Below, piece after piece: positions 19,113-30,161 of a stretch of 64,000 bases of DNA (its first letter is position 1; the number at the start of each line of letters is the position of its first letter). The notes beneath the pieces were generated by a model that worked only from the letters and a program-made list of their open reading frames with translations, ran no database searches and was not told the DNA's origin. The position numbers and the translations under genes were made by a program. The stretch is from Nitrospira sp. (GTDB lineage: Bacteria > Nitrospirota > Nitrospiria > Nitrospirales > Nitrospiraceae). The stretch spans positions 1,339,501-1,403,500 of the forward strand of contig CP060501.1 of assembly GCA_024760545.1 (NCBI GenBank). Direction: 5' to 3'.

Positions 19113-19895
19113 TCACGCGACTCGAGCGATATTATGATTGATGCGGACTGGGACACCACGTTCCTCTAGATAGGCCTTTGCTTGGGAGATGGTATAGGTC
19201 CGAAAATGAAAAATGGAGGCGGCCAAGACCGCGTCCGCTTTTCCCTTCACAAAACCATCGTAGAGATGGTCGAGCGTCCCCACTCCACCCGACGCAATCA
19301 CAGGAATCGGGAGGGCTCCCGATACGGCGGCTGTCAGGTCCAAATCGTACCCGGTCTGCCGGCCATCCTGATCCATGCTGGTCAATAGGATCTCACCGGC
19401 GCCGTACTGTTCCATCCGTTTTGCCCACTCGACCACATCGAGTCCGGTCGGTTGCCGACCGCCGTGGGTGTAGACTTCCCAGTGACCGCCCGTTGCTTGC
19501 TTTGCGTCGATGGCCACGACGATGCATTGCGTGCCGAACCGCTGAGCGGCCTCTTGCACGAACTCAGGCCGTCGGACTGCTGCGGTATTGATGCTCACTT
19601 TATCTGCCCCTGCATTCAGTAAGGCCCGAATATCGTCAAGCGTTCCCACGCCGCCGCCGACCGTCACCGGCATGAATACACGGGCCGCCGTCCGCTCGAC
19701 GACGTCGATGATCGTCTTCCGATTTTCATGCGAGGCTGTGATATCCAAAAAACAGAGTTCATCCGCCCCTTCGTGATCATACCCCACAGCTGCTTCAACC
19801 GGATCACCGGCATCGCGGAGATTCACGAAGCTGACACCCTTGACCACCCGGCCCTCTTTGACATCAAGACAGGGAATGATGCGCTTGGTCAGCAT
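19113..19895 (-). CDS. hisF: Imidazole glycerol phosphate synthase, cyclase subunit
   Basis: Works with HisH to form imidazole glycerol phosphate and AICAR. The (beta/alpha)8 barrel starts [20 protein letters not shown], with the catalytic aspartate in that segment. The second catalytic aspartate is in [16 protein letters not shown], and phosphate-binding loops appear in VGGGV and ASGGVG. The start at 19895 follows the hisA stop by 1 nt; the upstream in-frame extension lies inside hisA and is rejected. Confidence 0.97.
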   Translation of the reverse strand: MLTKRIIPCLDVKEGRVVKGVSFVNLRDAGDPVEAAVGYDHEGADELCFLDITASHENRKTIIDVVERTAARVFMPVTVGGGVGTLDDIRALLNAGADKVSINTAAVRRPEFVQEAAQRFGTQCIVVAIDAKQATGGHWEVYTHGGRQPTGLDVVEWAKRMEQYGAGEILLTSMDQDGRQTGYDLDLTAAVSGALPIPVIASGGVGTLDHLYDGFVKGKADAVLAASIFHFRTYTISQAKAYLEERGVPVRINHNIARVA

Positions 19896-19896
19896 G

Positions 19897-20634
19897 TCAC
19901 CCGGCGATGGGGTTGTGAGTAAGAGCGGCGACTGCGGCCCGATAGTCCAGCTTGCCATCGTAGAGTGCCTTGCCGACAATCGCTCCCTCAATTTTGGGAC
20001 CAAGCGACTGGACCGCACGAAGATCCTCTAGGCGAGCAATTCCTCCCGAGGCGATCACCGGAAATGGCGAGGCCTCCACGATGTCTTTCAAGGCAGACAG
20101 ATTCGGCCCGCTCAGCATGCCGTCCCGCGCAATGTCGGTATAGATCACCGCCCCAATCGCACAACTCGAGAGGTCTTTCAGGAGTTCGATCGCCTTGACG
20201 TCCGACACGGCTGTCCAGCCCTTGACCGCCACTCGGCCGTCCCGCGCATCGAGCCCAAGCACGATTCGCTGTGGAAATTCACGGCAAGCCTGATCGAGAA
20301 AGGCCCGATCCATAAGCGCGGCCGTGCCGAGCACCACGCGTGAGACGCCGGCACTCAGATACTGCCGAACCGTTTCCAGAGTTCTGATGCCGCCACCGAC
20401 CTGGATTGATGCACGGACCGACCTCATGACGCATTGGATCTGCGGCAGATTCTTGGGCTCACCGTCGACCGCTCCGTTCAAATCCACGACGTGGATGAGA
20501 CTGGCTCCGCTCTGGTCCCACCTGCGTGCGACCTCCGCGACATCGTCAGAATAGATCGTTTCGGCAGCCATATCGCCTTGCCGGAGCCGTACGCAACGTC
20601 CGTCCTTCAGGTCGATGGCAGGAATAACCAACAT
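19897..20634 (-). CDS. hisA: ProFAR isomerase (HisA)
   Basis: Amadori-type isomerisation of ProFAR to PRFAR in histidine synthesis. The 245-residue barrel starts [21 protein letters not shown] with the catalytic aspartate. The second catalytic segment is [15 protein letters not shown], and phosphate loops are VGGGIR and ASGGIA. It is packed between an unrelated lipoprotein gene (2-nt gap) and hisF. Confidence 0.97.
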   Translation of the reverse strand: MLVIPAIDLKDGRCVRLRQGDMAAETIYSDDVAEVARRWDQSGASLIHVVDLNGAVDGEPKNLPQIQCVMRSVRASIQVGGGIRTLETVRQYLSAGVSRVVLGTAALMDRAFLDQACREFPQRIVLGLDARDGRVAVKGWTAVSDVKAIELLKDLSSCAIGAVIYTDIARDGMLSGPNLSALKDIVEASPFPVIASGGIARLEDLRAVQSLGPKIEGAIVGKALYDGKLDYRAAVAALTHNPIAG

Positions 20635-20636
20635 AA

Positions 20637-21377
20637 TTACTTGTCCTCGCCTGCGCCGAATGGAAACTCCTTCAGGATCTCATCGACGCCGTATTCTGCC
20701 AGTTCCTCCGCCGTGACGAAGGCCCATCGCTGTAAAAATCCCATGAGGTCTTCGGTCATGGGCCGTTGCCGCTCATAGTATCCCCCAGCCCAGAGCACTT
20801 GTCCGTCCGCCGCCACCACCTTGACATCGAAGCCGACGGTCGCCGGAGGATTGGCCCCTAATCGACTGCCGACCCGCTCTTGGTACACGGATACGAGACC
20901 TATCAGGGCGGCATCCGCATTCAGGCGTTTAGCAACTTCGGCTGCGGCATTTTCCGGCCTCATTCCAGCCAGCGCTCCATTACCCAAGGAAGCTCTCGCC
21001 GAATCGGCAGGAGACAGCACACGAACACCTTTTCGGTCTTGCAGGCGTCCCCAAAACAGCTCTGTCACCTTCTCAGCCGCGTATCCCGGCACAACCATCG
21101 TTTGCCTCGAAGGGGGTTGCGTATTCGGCGGAATTACCAAAGAAATATCGGATCGGCGGACGCTGTCGGGAGTTGGGAGATAGAGTTCGCCTTGATCGGG
21201 CGCTTGAGGCGTCGCAATCGATGTAAACGGTATGAAGGCGATGGATCGAATGGCATACCGCGAGAGTTCCTTGGATAACTTCGTCTCAACTTTTGGCCCG
21301 CTGCAGCCTATCTCAATGCCTCCCAGCGCCACGAGACCGATCGCCAGGATCATGCGGAACAGCCGGACATGCCGCAT
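20637..21377 (-). CDS. Exported lipoprotein embedded in the his operon
   Basis: The ATG at 21377 overlaps the hisH stop (TGATG), so translation is coupled. The 246-residue protein has a signal peptide ending in a lipobox (GIEIGC), then a soluble domain with the stretch GYAAEKVTELFWGRLQDRKGVRVLSP and a later ADAALIGLVSVYQERVGSR. This is compatible with GNA1162/LpoB-like envelope lipoproteins that assemble with a partner, but I cannot name the family with certainty. No histidine-pathway motif is present. A longer in-frame reading to 21599 lies inside hisH and is rejected. Confidence 0.8.
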   Translation of the reverse strand: MRHVRLFRMILAIGLVALGGIEIGCSGPKVETKLSKELSRYAIRSIAFIPFTSIATPQAPDQGELYLPTPDSVRRSDISLVIPPNTQPPSRQTMVVPGYAAEKVTELFWGRLQDRKGVRVLSPADSARASLGNGALAGMRPENAAAEVAKRLNADAALIGLVSVYQERVGSRLGANPPATVGFDVKVVAADGQVLWAGGYYERQRPMTEDLMGFLQRWAFVTAEELAEYGVDEILKEFPFGAGEDK

Positions 21378-21985
21378 CACTTCCATGCTCCAAAATTCTT
21401 GATCAGTTGCAGCCCTACCGCCTGACTCTTCTCCGGATGGAACTGGCACGCCACCACATTGTCCTTCCAGATACTCGACGTGAAGGGGACGCCGTATGTC
21501 GTCGTCGTGGCCGTGATCTGTTTGTCGCGTGGATCCACAAAAAACGAGTGGACGAAATACCAATCGGCCCCATCGGGGATATTCTCGAACACGGGACAAG
21601 GCCGTTCGATGTTCACCTGATTCCAGCCCATGTGAGGAACCTTGAGGGCGCGTTCCCTCGAAAAGGGTCGGACTTTCCCCGGAAGAATGTCGAGCCCCTC
21701 ATGAGTGCCGAACTCCTCACTTTCCGTAAACAGGAGCTGGAACCCCAGGCAGATTCCCAAAAACGGCTTTCCCGACTGAATCGTGGTCTTGATCGGCTCG
21801 ATCAAACCATACTGTCTTAAGTTCGCCATGCAGTCCCCGAACGCCCCGACACCCGGCAACACCACATGACTGGCATTCTGAATGGTCGATGAGTCACGGG
21901 TGACAATCGCCTGGTGTCCTACAGCCTCAAAGGCTTTCGAAACACTGCGCAAATTCCCCATCCCGTAGTCAATAATGGCAATCAT
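21377..21985 (-). CDS. hisH: Imidazole glycerol phosphate synthase, glutaminase subunit
   Basis: Supplies ammonia to HisF from glutamine. It is a class I amidotransferase of 202 residues starting IAIIDYGMGNLRSV. The nucleophile elbow is GICLGFQLLFTESEE (Cys), and the catalytic His/Glu pair lies in VACQFHPEKSQAVG. The ATG at 21985 matches the family. It is followed by a coupled lipoprotein gene and then hisA and hisF. Confidence 0.97.
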   Translation of the reverse strand: MIAIIDYGMGNLRSVSKAFEAVGHQAIVTRDSSTIQNASHVVLPGVGAFGDCMANLRQYGLIEPIKTTIQSGKPFLGICLGFQLLFTESEEFGTHEGLDILPGKVRPFSRERALKVPHMGWNQVNIERPCPVFENIPDGADWYFVHSFFVDPRDKQITATTTTYGVPFTSSIWKDNVVACQFHPEKSQAVGLQLIKNFGAWK

Positions 21986-22130
21986 GTCAGTCACAGGTAA
22001 GAGGTCGTAACAATACCGCAACTGGACGGTTCCTGCCACTTCGAATTGACCATGCCGACGTATGGATTTTCCGCATTCGCCCCTCTTGTCGAAGACTCAG
22101 GTGTCAGGTGCTCCCCACAACCAAAATAGC

Positions 22131-22163
22131 AAGGGGGCAACCTTGTGAGAAGGCTACCCCCTT
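22131..22163 (-). terminator. Hairpin between hisB and hisH, probable terminator
   Basis: On the minus strand AAGGGGGTAGCCTT, a short loop and AAGGTTGCCCCCTT form a strong stem followed by GCTATTTTGG. It lies 33 nt past the hisB stop, so hisGDB may end or attenuate here before hisH. The T-tract is weak. Confidence 0.5.
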
Positions 22164-22195
22164 ACAGGATGTCAGTTCTTATTCGCGTGAATGGA

Positions 22196-22804
22196 CTACA
22201 GCATACCCTTCGTCGAAAGTACCTTCCCGGCCAGCCGCTCCTCCAGCATCGTCGCTTGGTCGAGCGCCTTGGCCAGCGCCTTGAAGATCGCTTCCATGAT
22301 GTGGTGCGGGTTACGGCCATAGAGGAGATTCACATGGAGGTTTAGGCCGCCGTGGGTGACAAAAGCCTGAAAGAAATCCTCGAACAGGCCGAGATCGAAC
22401 GCCTTGATCTTTCGATCCGGCAGATTCACGTTGTAGACGAGGAATGGTCGGCCGCTGAGATCGACGGTGACTTGAGCCAATGTTTCATCGAGCGGCGCCG
22501 AGGCAAACCCAAATCGCTTGATGCCCGCCTTCTCGCCCAACGCCTGATGCAGCGCCTTCCCCATCACAATGCCGACATCTTCCACCGTGTGATGTTCGTC
22601 GATGTCGAGGTCACCCTTTGCCTGCACCGTCAGGTCGAAAAACCCATGTTTGGCCAGCAGCTCCAACATATGATCGAAAAATCGAATTCCGGTGTCGATC
22701 TTCCCCTGTCCGCTGCCGTCCAAGGTCCACTCGACACGGATGTCGGTCTCCTTGGTGGCGCGTTGGATGCTGGCTTGTCGCAGTGCCGACCCGTTTTTCT
22801 TCAT
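22196..22804 (-). CDS. hisB: Imidazoleglycerol-phosphate dehydratase
   Basis: Dehydrates IGP to imidazole acetol phosphate. The 202-residue monofunctional form has the two Mn-binding His-rich segments [17 protein letters not shown] and [17 protein letters not shown], and the C-terminal repeat [22 protein letters not shown]. There is no phosphatase domain. It overlaps the hisD stop by 4 nt. Confidence 0.97.
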   Translation of the reverse strand: MKKNGSALRQASIQRATKETDIRVEWTLDGSGQGKIDTGIRFFDHMLELLAKHGFFDLTVQAKGDLDIDEHHTVEDVGIVMGKALHQALGEKAGIKRFGFASAPLDETLAQVTVDLSGRPFLVYNVNLPDRKIKAFDLGLFEDFFQAFVTHGGLNLHVNLLYGRNPHHIMEAIFKALAKALDQATMLEERLAGKVLSTKGML

Positions 22805-24084
22805 GAGAACCTGATCTGTGCCGACTTGGCATGCGCGTCGAACCCTTCGATCTGCGCCAACCGGACCAACGGATCTTTGACCTTGGCCAGTTCTTGTTTC
22901 GTATAGTGTACGATGTTGCTGACCTTCACATAGTCGTTGACGGACAGCGGCGAAAAGAAGCGCGCCGTGCCACCAGTCGGCAAGACGTGATTCGGCCCCG
23001 CCACATAATCGGCGACCGCCGGGGGCGTATAACGCCCCAAGAACAATGCGCCGGCGTGACGGATCTTCTCCAAATAGTCGAATGGGTTATCCACTGAGAG
23101 CGTGAGATGTTCCGCCGCGATTTCGTTGGCTACCGCTATGGCTTCGTCCATGGTGGGCACGACAAACGCCACGGAATGATGCGCAATCGACTTTGACGCG
23201 ATCTTTTCTCGTTTGAGCCCTCTGAGTTGATCCTCGATCGATTTCGACACATCCTTGGCCAACCGCTCGGAGGTCGTGACAAGAAACACCTGCGCATCTT
23301 CGTCATGTTCGGCTTCACAGAGTAGATCGGCAGCCACATGAGCCGGTTTCGCGTCCTCGTCAGCCACTACCAGCAGTTCACTCGGACCGGCGACCATGTC
23401 GATTCCCACGGTGCCATAGAGCAGTCGTTTGGCTGTAGCCACGTAGATATTCCCAGGCCCGACGATCTTATCCACTCGCCCGATCGTGTTCGTCCCGTAG
23501 GCAAGGGCCGCGACTCCTTGAACGCCACCGACACGATAGATTTCCGTGACTCCGGCGATGTCGGCCGCAACCAGCAGATACGGGTTAATCCCGCCCTTTT
23601 GAGGCGGCGTGACCATCACGATGCGCGGCACACCGGCTACTTTGGCCGGAATCGCGCACATCAGCACAGACGACGGATAGACAGCCTTCCCTCCGGGCAC
23701 ATACACCCCGACGGCGTCGACCGGTCCGACGACTTGCCCGAGAGTGGCATCCCCGTCCTGATACATCCATGTTTTCGTCCGCTGCCGCTCATGGAAAGAG
23801 GTAATCCGTTGGGCTGCCAGACGCAGCGCGTCCCCTTCGTCTTTCCTGATGTGAAAGTAGGCGTTCTTGATCTCTTCCGGCGTCACACGTAGCGCGTCGG
23901 CTTTCAGCGCCACCTTATCGAATTGCTTGGTGTAACGAAGAACAGCTTTATCGCCCCCTCGCTCGACCGCTTGCAGGATTGTGCGCACGATCTTTTCAAC
24001 AGCCGCGCCGGTTGTTCGACCTCGAAGAGCGGCTTTCTTCAAGGACGGGAGGAAACTGCGATCTGCCTGCGTGACGATCTTCAT
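22801..24084 (-). CDS. hisD: Histidinol dehydrogenase
   Basis: Catalyses the last two oxidations of histidine synthesis with NAD+ and zinc. The 427-residue protein contains [23 protein letters not shown] and the zinc-ligand segment [17 protein letters not shown]. The catalytic His pair region is EHLTLSV, and [14 protein letters not shown] is near the end. It overlaps hisG upstream and hisB downstream by 4 nt each. Confidence 0.97.
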   Translation of the reverse strand: MKIVTQADRSFLPSLKKAALRGRTTGAAVEKIVRTILQAVERGGDKAVLRYTKQFDKVALKADALRVTPEEIKNAYFHIRKDEGDALRLAAQRITSFHERQRTKTWMYQDGDATLGQVVGPVDAVGVYVPGGKAVYPSSVLMCAIPAKVAGVPRIVMVTPPQKGGINPYLLVAADIAGVTEIYRVGGVQGVAALAYGTNTIGRVDKIVGPGNIYVATAKRLLYGTVGIDMVAGPSELLVVADEDAKPAHVAADLLCEAEHDEDAQVFLVTTSERLAKDVSKSIEDQLRGLKREKIASKSIAHHSVAFVVPTMDEAIAVANEIAAEHLTLSVDNPFDYLEKIRHAGALFLGRYTPPAVADYVAGPNHVLPTGGTARFFSPLSVNDYVKVSNIVHYTKQELAKVKDPLVRLAQIEGFDAHAKSAQIRFS

Positions 24085-24779
24085 GAACGAACCATCTTTT
24101 TCCTCCGCGCGCCGACGGCCGATGGGCGACCGTTACCGGATGGAGAACGCTGGTTCGGCACCACGGCCCGAAGCTTGCGAATCAACGTCATCAGTGGTTC
24201 CTGCTTGAGTCGAAGGCTCGCCCGATTGACGATGAAACGAGCCGTCGATTGGGCAATGACTTCTACTTCGACAAGATCATGCGCCTTGAGTGTGCCGCCG
24301 GTCTCGACCAAATCCACGATTCGATCCGCCAGTCCCACCACCGGAGCCAACTCAATGGAGCCGTATAACTTGATGATTTCAACCGGAATCCCGCGCGTGT
24401 TGAAATAGCGCTCGGTGATCCGAGGGTATTTCGTGGCGATGCGAATCTTGGACGACAGACGATCATTCGATGCCTCTCCCTGGAGCGCGGCGACGGAGAT
24501 TCTACACGCTCCGAATCCCAAATCCAATGGTTCGTATACGTCACTATCCTGCTCCATCAAGACGTCTTTTCCGACAATTCCGGCATCGGCGCCCCCATAC
24601 TCCACATAGGTCGGCACATCGCTGGGGCGAACGATGAGAAACGTCATATCATTCTCCGGACTGACAAAGATCAGCCGGCGGCTCTCCCCTGACAATCCGG
24701 CAATTTTGTACCCGGCTCGGCGGAAGAGACCTAGTGCGGATTCTATGAGTTTTCCCTTGGACAGTGCGATCGTCAACAT
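24081..24779 (-). CDS. hisG: ATP phosphoribosyltransferase (short, HisZ-dependent type)
   Basis: First step of histidine synthesis. The product is 232 residues and lacks the C-terminal ACT-like regulatory domain of long HisG. It starts LTIALSKGKLIESAL and has the PRPP-binding motif DRIVDLVETGGTLKAHDL. Short HisG normally needs a HisZ regulatory partner, which is not in this window. The basic C-terminal tail (NQRSPSGNGRPSAVGARRKK) is an extra extension. First his gene, 9 nt after murA. Confidence 0.94.
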   Translation of the reverse strand: MLTIALSKGKLIESALGLFRRAGYKIAGLSGESRRLIFVSPENDMTFLIVRPSDVPTYVEYGGADAGIVGKDVLMEQDSDVYEPLDLGFGACRISVAALQGEASNDRLSSKIRIATKYPRITERYFNTRGIPVEIIKLYGSIELAPVVGLADRIVDLVETGGTLKAHDLVEVEVIAQSTARFIVNRASLRLKQEPLMTLIRKLRAVVPNQRSPSGNGRPSAVGARRKKMVRS

Positions 24780-24788
24780 GGACAGCCC

Positions 24789-26057
24789 CTAGTGAGTCTT
24801 CGCCGTAACCTGCCGGCGCCGAACGTCGGCCCCTAACGCTCCTAATTTCTCTTCGATCCGCTCATACCCTCGATCAAGGTGATAGACGCGTTGGACTTGA
24901 GTCGTCCCCTCTGCCGCCAAACCAGCGACAATCAGACCGGCACTGGCACGAAGGTCGGACGCCATGACCGGAGCGCCGGTGAGTTTCTTTCGCCCGGTCA
25001 CGACCAGTCGATTACCCTCCACACGGATATCAGCCCCCATCCGTCGCAATTCTTCTACATGCATGAACCGGCTCTCAAACACCGTTTCGGTTACCACACT
25101 TGTACCTTCGGCCAGGCTCATCAAGGCAACCATCTGAGCCTGCATATCGGTGGGAAACCCGGGAAACGGCAAGGTTTTCACGTCGGTTCCCCTCAGTTTG
25201 TCAGGCATGGTCAAACGCACCATGTCCTTCTCCTCCTGTACATCAGCCCCCATCTCGCGCAACTTCATCAGCACGGCCTCAAGGTGCCCCGGACGGCAGT
25301 GCCTAGCCGTCACATCGCCGTGGGTCATGGCAGCCGCAGCCAGGTAGGTGCCGGCCTCAATGCGATCAGGAATCACTTCGTGGTCTCCGCCATGGAGCTC
25401 ACGCACGCCTTCGATCGTTATCACGTCTGTTCCGGCCCCTTGGATTCTGGCGCCGCGCTTCACGAGAAAGTCGGCAAGGTCCACGATCTCCGGCTCCTTC
25501 GACGCATTTTCCAGTACAGTCACGCCTTCGGCCAGCGATGCCGCCATCATGATGTTTTCGGTGCCGGTTACCGTCGGTGTATCACAGTAGATGTGTCCAC
25601 CTCTCAATCGTTTCGCCTTGGCTGTGATATAGCCATGTTCGATCGCGATGTCAGCTCCTAATTTCGCCAATCCGGCCAAATGAAGATTCACCGGCCTGGA
25701 GCCAATCGCGCAACCTCCGGGAAGAGACACTTTGGCTTCGCCCCACCGGGCAACTAAGGGTCCAAGCACCAACACGGATGCGCGCATGGTCTTGACAAGA
25801 TCGTAGGGAGCCTCGGTCGATTCAATCGCACCGGCTTGGATGACCGCGCGATTCCCTTCGTGCGATACCTTGGCACCGAGAATTCCCAGGAGCTTTCCCA
25901 TTGTAAGCACGTCAACGACCCTTGGCACATTGGTGATCACACATTCACCGCCGCCCAGAATGGTTGAGGCCAGAATCGGGAGCGCGGAATTCTTTGCACC
26001 GCTGATGAGGACTTCCCCGTACAGCCGTTTGCCGCCGCTGATGAGAATTTCATCCAT
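24789..26057 (-). CDS. murA: UDP-N-acetylglucosamine 1-carboxyvinyltransferase
   Basis: First committed step of peptidoglycan synthesis; adds enolpyruvate to UDP-GlcNAc. The N-terminus is [26 protein letters not shown] with the conserved Lys-Asn. The fosfomycin-target cysteine is present in [15 protein letters not shown], and [10 protein letters not shown] is in the second half. The ATG at 26057 gives 422 residues; the in-frame extension to 26114 is not conserved. It lies between prmC and hisG. Confidence 0.97.
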   Translation of the reverse strand: MDEILISGGKRLYGEVLISGAKNSALPILASTILGGGECVITNVPRVVDVLTMGKLLGILGAKVSHEGNRAVIQAGAIESTEAPYDLVKTMRASVLVLGPLVARWGEAKVSLPGGCAIGSRPVNLHLAGLAKLGADIAIEHGYITAKAKRLRGGHIYCDTPTVTGTENIMMAASLAEGVTVLENASKEPEIVDLADFLVKRGARIQGAGTDVITIEGVRELHGGDHEVIPDRIEAGTYLAAAAMTHGDVTARHCRPGHLEAVLMKLREMGADVQEEKDMVRLTMPDKLRGTDVKTLPFPGFPTDMQAQMVALMSLAEGTSVVTETVFESRFMHVEELRRMGADIRVEGNRLVVTGRKKLTGAPVMASDLRASAGLIVAGLAAEGTTQVQRVYHLDRGYERIEEKLGALGADVRRRQVTAKTH

Positions 26058-26067
26058 ACAGTGGTTC

Positions 26068-26946
26068 CTACCCTGCCCGCCTCGCGATGAAGACTCGTTC
26101 AATGCCGGCCTCATCTTTCACAGTTTGAAGTCCCGTGTAGCCTCCGGCTTGTTCCGCCGCCTGTCGCACAAGCGATCCCTGTCCCAGACCAATTTCCATG
26201 ACGAGCAATCCATCCGGGACAAGGAATTCCTTCGAGTCTTGGAATAGCCGTTCGTGGACCTCCGTTCCTCGTGGTCCGGCAAGCAAGGCACCTCGAGGCT
26301 CGAAATTCCGCACCTCAGGTTGAAGTCGAACCCATTCCTCGTCAGAGATGTATGGAGGGTTGGAGACAATGACATCAACCGCTCTACCCACATCACGATC
26401 TCGAAGCGGCGATAAGAGATCCCCTTCTATCCAGGCAATCTTGTCACCCACTGCATGTCGCTCTGCATTACCCTTTGCGACCGTCAGCGCAGCAGCGGAA
26501 CAATCGAGAGCAAGAATTCGCACCCCCTCGAGAACGGTCGCGATCGTCACGGCGATACAACCGGATCCGGTACCAACATCAACAAGCGTCGCACCTGCGG
26601 CAAGCCCACCCTCCTTGAGAACAGCCTGGACCAGCAGTTCTGTCTCCGGTCGAGGAATCAGCACCGCTGGGTTCACACGAAACTCGAGCCCGCAAAACTC
26701 TTGCGTGCCTAAAATGTATTGCAAGGGTTCTCGTTTTATTCGCCTCGACACCAACGCTTCTGTCCGCGCCAGTTGATCGGGCGTCACCGGTTGTTCCACC
26801 CGGCTTGCCAACTGATGATGTTCCATGCTCAGAGCATGGGCCAACAGCCATACGGCTTCCTGTGCTGAGTTGGTTGTCCCGGAGTGATCCAATGCCTGGC
26901 GCGTCCACGCCATAAGCGTACCGACCGTCTTCAGCTCTGTATTCAT
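26068..26946 (-). CDS. prmC: Release factor glutamine N5-methyltransferase
   Basis: Methylates the GGQ glutamine of release factors using S-adenosylmethionine. The 292-residue product has the SAM-binding motif [15 protein letters not shown] and the catalytic NPPY in [14 protein letters not shown]. An N-terminal helical domain carries [15 protein letters not shown]. It directly follows its substrate gene prfA, with a 14-nt gap. Confidence 0.96.
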   Translation of the reverse strand: MNTELKTVGTLMAWTRQALDHSGTTNSAQEAVWLLAHALSMEHHQLASRVEQPVTPDQLARTEALVSRRIKREPLQYILGTQEFCGLEFRVNPAVLIPRPETELLVQAVLKEGGLAAGATLVDVGTGSGCIAVTIATVLEGVRILALDCSAAALTVAKGNAERHAVGDKIAWIEGDLLSPLRDRDVGRAVDVIVSNPPYISDEEWVRLQPEVRNFEPRGALLAGPRGTEVHERLFQDSKEFLVPDGLLVMEIGLGQGSLVRQAAEQAGGYTGLQTVKDEAGIERVFIARRAG

Positions 26947-26960
26947 GGAGACTTCCGCAC

Positions 26961-28040
26961 CTATACCTTCGCCGTTTCAGCCTGCTGCTGTTGAGCCTTC
27001 AGTGCCTGAACGATCTCATCAAGGTCGCCTTCCATCACCAATTCCAGCTTGTGAAGCGTCATACCGACTCGGTGATCCGTGACCCGGTTCTGTGGAAAGT
27101 TGTATGTGCGAATCTTCTCGCTCCGTTCGCCGCTTCCCACCTGCGACTTTCTGTTCTGAGCGATCTCCGCATCTTGCTTTTCCCGTTCAGCCTCTACGAT
27201 CCTGGCACGCAAGGTCCGCATGGCCTTGGTCCGGTTTTTCAGCTGCGACCGCTCATCCTGGCAGGTCACGACGACACCGGTTGGAAGATGCGTGATTCGA
27301 ACGGCTGAATACGTCGTGTTTACGCTCTGCCCTCCCGCCCCAGATGAACAAAACGTATCGATTCGTAGATCCTTCGGATCAATCTGCACGTCCACTTCGT
27401 CGACCTCCGGCATGACTGCCACGGTCACGGTGGATGTGTGAATGCGGCCGCTCGCCTCCGTCACGGGGACCCGCTGCACTCGATGCACACCGGCTTCATA
27501 CTTGAAGTGGCTGTACGCTCCCTTGCCCTCGATCAAGGCAACAATGTTCTTGTAGCCGCCGATGCCCGTCTCGGATGCTTCAACGGTATCAACCTTAAAC
27601 CCTTTCTTTTCAGCATATTTGATGTACAGCCGAAACAGCTCGCCGGCGAACAATGCCGCCTCGTCTCCGCCGGTTCCGGCTCGAATTTCAAGCACCAAGC
27701 TCTTCTCGTCCCGTGGATCTTTTGGAATCAAGAATTCTCTGACTTGCCCTTCTATTTCCTCCCGTTGTCGCTCCAAGTCGGCTTTCTCTTCCACCGCGAG
27801 CTTATGCAACTCGCTGCCGGCAGAGGGGTCGGCAAGAATTTGCATCGCGTCTTCCAGTTGTTTCGCGTATTCGTGGTAAGTGCCCAAAAGTCTGACCGCC
27901 GGTTCGAGATCAGTCCTCTCCTTACTGAGCTTGTGTAACAAGGTCGGTTGGCTGACAACGGACGGATCCATGAGCTGATCGGTCAACTCCTGAAACCGTG
28001 ACGCGAGGCTCTCCCATTTCTTGAGTAACACCGCTTCCAT
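26961..28040 (-). CDS. prfA: Peptide chain release factor 1
   Basis: Terminates translation at UAA and UAG. The universal GGQ is in CSSGAGGQSVNTTYSAVRITH, and the PxT-type anticodon loop region lies in HRVQRVPVTEASGRIHTST. The ATG at 28040 gives 359 residues, typical of RF1; the 22-codon in-frame extension is rejected. A terminator separates it from rpmE upstream. Confidence 0.97.
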   Translation of the reverse strand: MEAVLLKKWESLASRFQELTDQLMDPSVVSQPTLLHKLSKERTDLEPAVRLLGTYHEYAKQLEDAMQILADPSAGSELHKLAVEEKADLERQREEIEGQVREFLIPKDPRDEKSLVLEIRAGTGGDEAALFAGELFRLYIKYAEKKGFKVDTVEASETGIGGYKNIVALIEGKGAYSHFKYEAGVHRVQRVPVTEASGRIHTSTVTVAVMPEVDEVDVQIDPKDLRIDTFCSSGAGGQSVNTTYSAVRITHLPTGVVVTCQDERSQLKNRTKAMRTLRARIVEAEREKQDAEIAQNRKSQVGSGERSEKIRTYNFPQNRVTDHRVGMTLHKLELVMEGDLDEIVQALKAQQQQAETAKV

Positions 28041-28078
28041 CGTTCCTACCTTTAATCTTACACGGTCACATCGAGGGA

Positions 28079-28120
28079 ATAAAAAAAGAGACCCTGCTTC
28101 GCTCACGAAGCAGGGTCTCT
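28079..28120 (-). terminator. Intrinsic terminator after rpmE
   Basis: The minus strand has AGAGACCCTGCTTC, a short loop, GAAGCAGGGTCTCT, then a run of eight or more T. This is a strong stem 18 nt past the rpmE stop, ending rho-rpmE transcription before prfA. Confidence 0.9.
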
Positions 28121-28138
28121 TTCATACCGGGTGCTGCG

Positions 28139-28345
28139 CTACTTGCCCGTCTTCGCGTACTTCTTTTTGAACCGCTCAACGCGTCCTTCAGTATCCACGA
28201 TCTTTTGCGTACCCGTGAAGAACGGGTGGCAATTGGAACAGATATCAACGCTGACGTCACCGATGGTAGTACGCGTCTTGAACGAGTTTCCACAGGCGCA
28301 GTGGACGGTCGCCTCACGATAGACCGGATGAATACCCTTCTGCAT
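28139..28345 (-). CDS. rpmE: 50S ribosomal protein L31 (zinc-binding form)
   Basis: Large-subunit protein at the intersubunit bridge. The 68-residue sequence starts [19 protein letters not shown] and keeps the zinc set CAC with CSNCHPF, so it is the zinc-containing (C+) form. It has a perfect AAGGAG ribosome-binding site. It is followed at once by a strong terminator and preceded by rho. Confidence 0.97.
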   Translation of the reverse strand: MQKGIHPVYREATVHCACGNSFKTRTTIGDVSVDICSNCHPFFTGTQKIVDTEGRVERFKKKYAKTGK

Positions 28346-28441
28346 GACTTACGACTCCTTACCGAAAAATTTCAAACGCGAGTGCCCCATTCCTAAAAGG
28401 ACAATACTTTATCTGAAGGAAGCCCAAGAAACAAGCACCGC

Positions 28442-29689
28442 CTATCGGTTCATCGATTGGAGAAACTCTTGATTGCTCTTGGAGCCACTAATCTTATCCA
28501 TCAAGAATTCCATCGCTTCCATCGTGCCCAATGGGCTGAGCACTTTGCGCAGAATCCACATTTTATTGAGCCGATCCTTGTCCACCAACAATTCTTCCTT
28601 TCTCGTCCCGGACTGACTGATATCGATTGCGGGGAAGAGACGCTTGTCGGCCAGACGGCGATCCAAGTGAACTTCCATATTCCCGGTTCCCTTGAACTCT
28701 TCAAAGATAACGTCATCCATACGGCTGCCTGTATCCACAAGCGCGGTCGCCATGATGGTCAGGCTGCCGCCGTTCTCAATGTTGCGAGCCGCTCCGAAGA
28801 AGCGCTTCGGCCGTTGTAGCGCGTTGGAATCTAGACCGCCGGAGAGCACCTTCCCGCTGGGCGGCGCTATGGTGTTATAGGCACGAGCAAGGCGCGTGAT
28901 GCTGTCCAGGAGAATGACGACGTCCTTCTTGTGTTCAACAAGACGCTTTGCCTTCTCCAACACCATTTCAGCAACTTGGGCATGCCGCTGAGCCGGTTCA
29001 TCAAAGGTGGAACTGATGACTTCCGCCTTTACCTGTCGTTGCCAGTCGGTGACTTCCTCCGGTCGTTCGTCAATTAGCAAAACAATAAGAGTCACTTCCT
29101 TGTGATTCTTGAGGATCGCTCGGGCAATCGCCTGCAGCAGCATCGTCTTCCCGGTCCGGGGGGCCGCCACAATCAACCCCCGTTGGCCTTTACCGATCGG
29201 AGTGGTCAAATCCATCACGCGGGTACAATATTCCTCGCGGTCGAATTCCAGATTGAGTCGCTCTTCGGGATACAAGGGGGTGAGGTTATCGAATAGAATC
29301 TTATCCCGCGCGACTTCAGGGTCTTCGTAGTTGACCTTCTCGACCTTGAGCAGGGCGAAATATCGCTCGCTTTCTTTCGGGGGACGGATTTGGCCCGACA
29401 CAATGTCGCCTGTGCGAAGGTTGAACCGGCGTATCTGTGACGGCGAGATGTAAATGTCGTCGGGACCCGGCAGATAATTGGAGTCCGGTGCGCGGAGAAA
29501 ACCAAATCCATCGGGAAGAGTCTCCAGCACCCCTTCTCCGAAGACCACCCCATTTTTTTCGGTCTGAGCTTGGAGGATCGCAAAGATCAACTCCTGCTTT
29601 CTCAGATTGGCGGCTCCTTCGATTTTCAGTTCCCGAGCCACATCGTTCAGGTCGGCAATGGATTTCTGTTTTAACTCTGCAAGATGCAT
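28442..29689 (-). CDS. rho: Transcription termination factor Rho
   Basis: Hexameric RNA helicase that terminates transcription. From the ATG at 29689 (GGGGGGAAG site) the 415-residue protein has the N-terminal helical domain and the cold-shock RNA-binding domain ([20 protein letters not shown]). The P-loop is [11 protein letters not shown], Walker B is [16 protein letters not shown], and the Q/R-loop region is [20 protein letters not shown]. There is no large N-terminal insert. A 13-codon upstream extension is possible but not conserved. Confidence 0.97.
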   Translation of the reverse strand: MHLAELKQKSIADLNDVARELKIEGAANLRKQELIFAILQAQTEKNGVVFGEGVLETLPDGFGFLRAPDSNYLPGPDDIYISPSQIRRFNLRTGDIVSGQIRPPKESERYFALLKVEKVNYEDPEVARDKILFDNLTPLYPEERLNLEFDREEYCTRVMDLTTPIGKGQRGLIVAAPRTGKTMLLQAIARAILKNHKEVTLIVLLIDERPEEVTDWQRQVKAEVISSTFDEPAQRHAQVAEMVLEKAKRLVEHKKDVVILLDSITRLARAYNTIAPPSGKVLSGGLDSNALQRPKRFFGAARNIENGGSLTIMATALVDTGSRMDDVIFEEFKGTGNMEVHLDRRLADKRLFPAIDISQSGTRKEELLVDKDRLNKMWILRKVLSPLGTMEAMEFLMDKISGSKSNQEFLQSMNR

Positions 29690-30161
29690 TACTTCCCCCC
29701 TAGCTACTGACATACAACTCCTCTCCATCCTTGGCTCGGATACCGTCTAGAAGAATTCGCCCAAGCTGATTGGCCATGCAAAGCGCGTTTTGGTCTCGGC
29801 GATGAGCTTAATTAAGTTTTGGTTTGTCGGGTTGGAAGAACTCGTGGAAGTTCGTTGTCTATTTTTCTTCTCAGGAAACTATGGCTGCCCAAACAAAGTC
29901 TGCTGGTCGGCTTGCTGATGACTACACTCACACTGCTGCTAGGTTTGATTCGAGATAGGTTCCGGAATTGAATTCTAAATGGGAGAGAATCAGCTCGCTC
30001 TAGATCCTTTGGCAATGATACCCACGCACCAATCGGTTGTCAACTAGCATTTGGATTTTTGTTTCCTGCAAGAATTTTCCCGTCGCAGCCAATCGACATT
30101 ATCATATTCTCGACTTGTTCACAGAATGTAAAGTATGTTACACAGACAAGACGATTACCAT
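29690..30161 (+). other. Divergent intergenic region between rho and the DUF2203 gene
   Basis: About 470 bp, visibly richer in A+T than its flanks. It should hold the rho promoter and leader (minus) and the promoter of the plus-strand small genes. A possible -35 TTGTTC occurs at 30115-30120, but no convincing -10 follows at good spacing. A 67-codon minus-strand ORF here (29812-30015) has no family features and no ribosome-binding site. Confidence 0.5.

Noticed and set aside
29812-30015. A 67-codon minus-strand ORF between rho and the DUF2203 gene
   Set aside because: It has no ribosome-binding site and no protein-like pattern; the region is more likely regulatory DNA.
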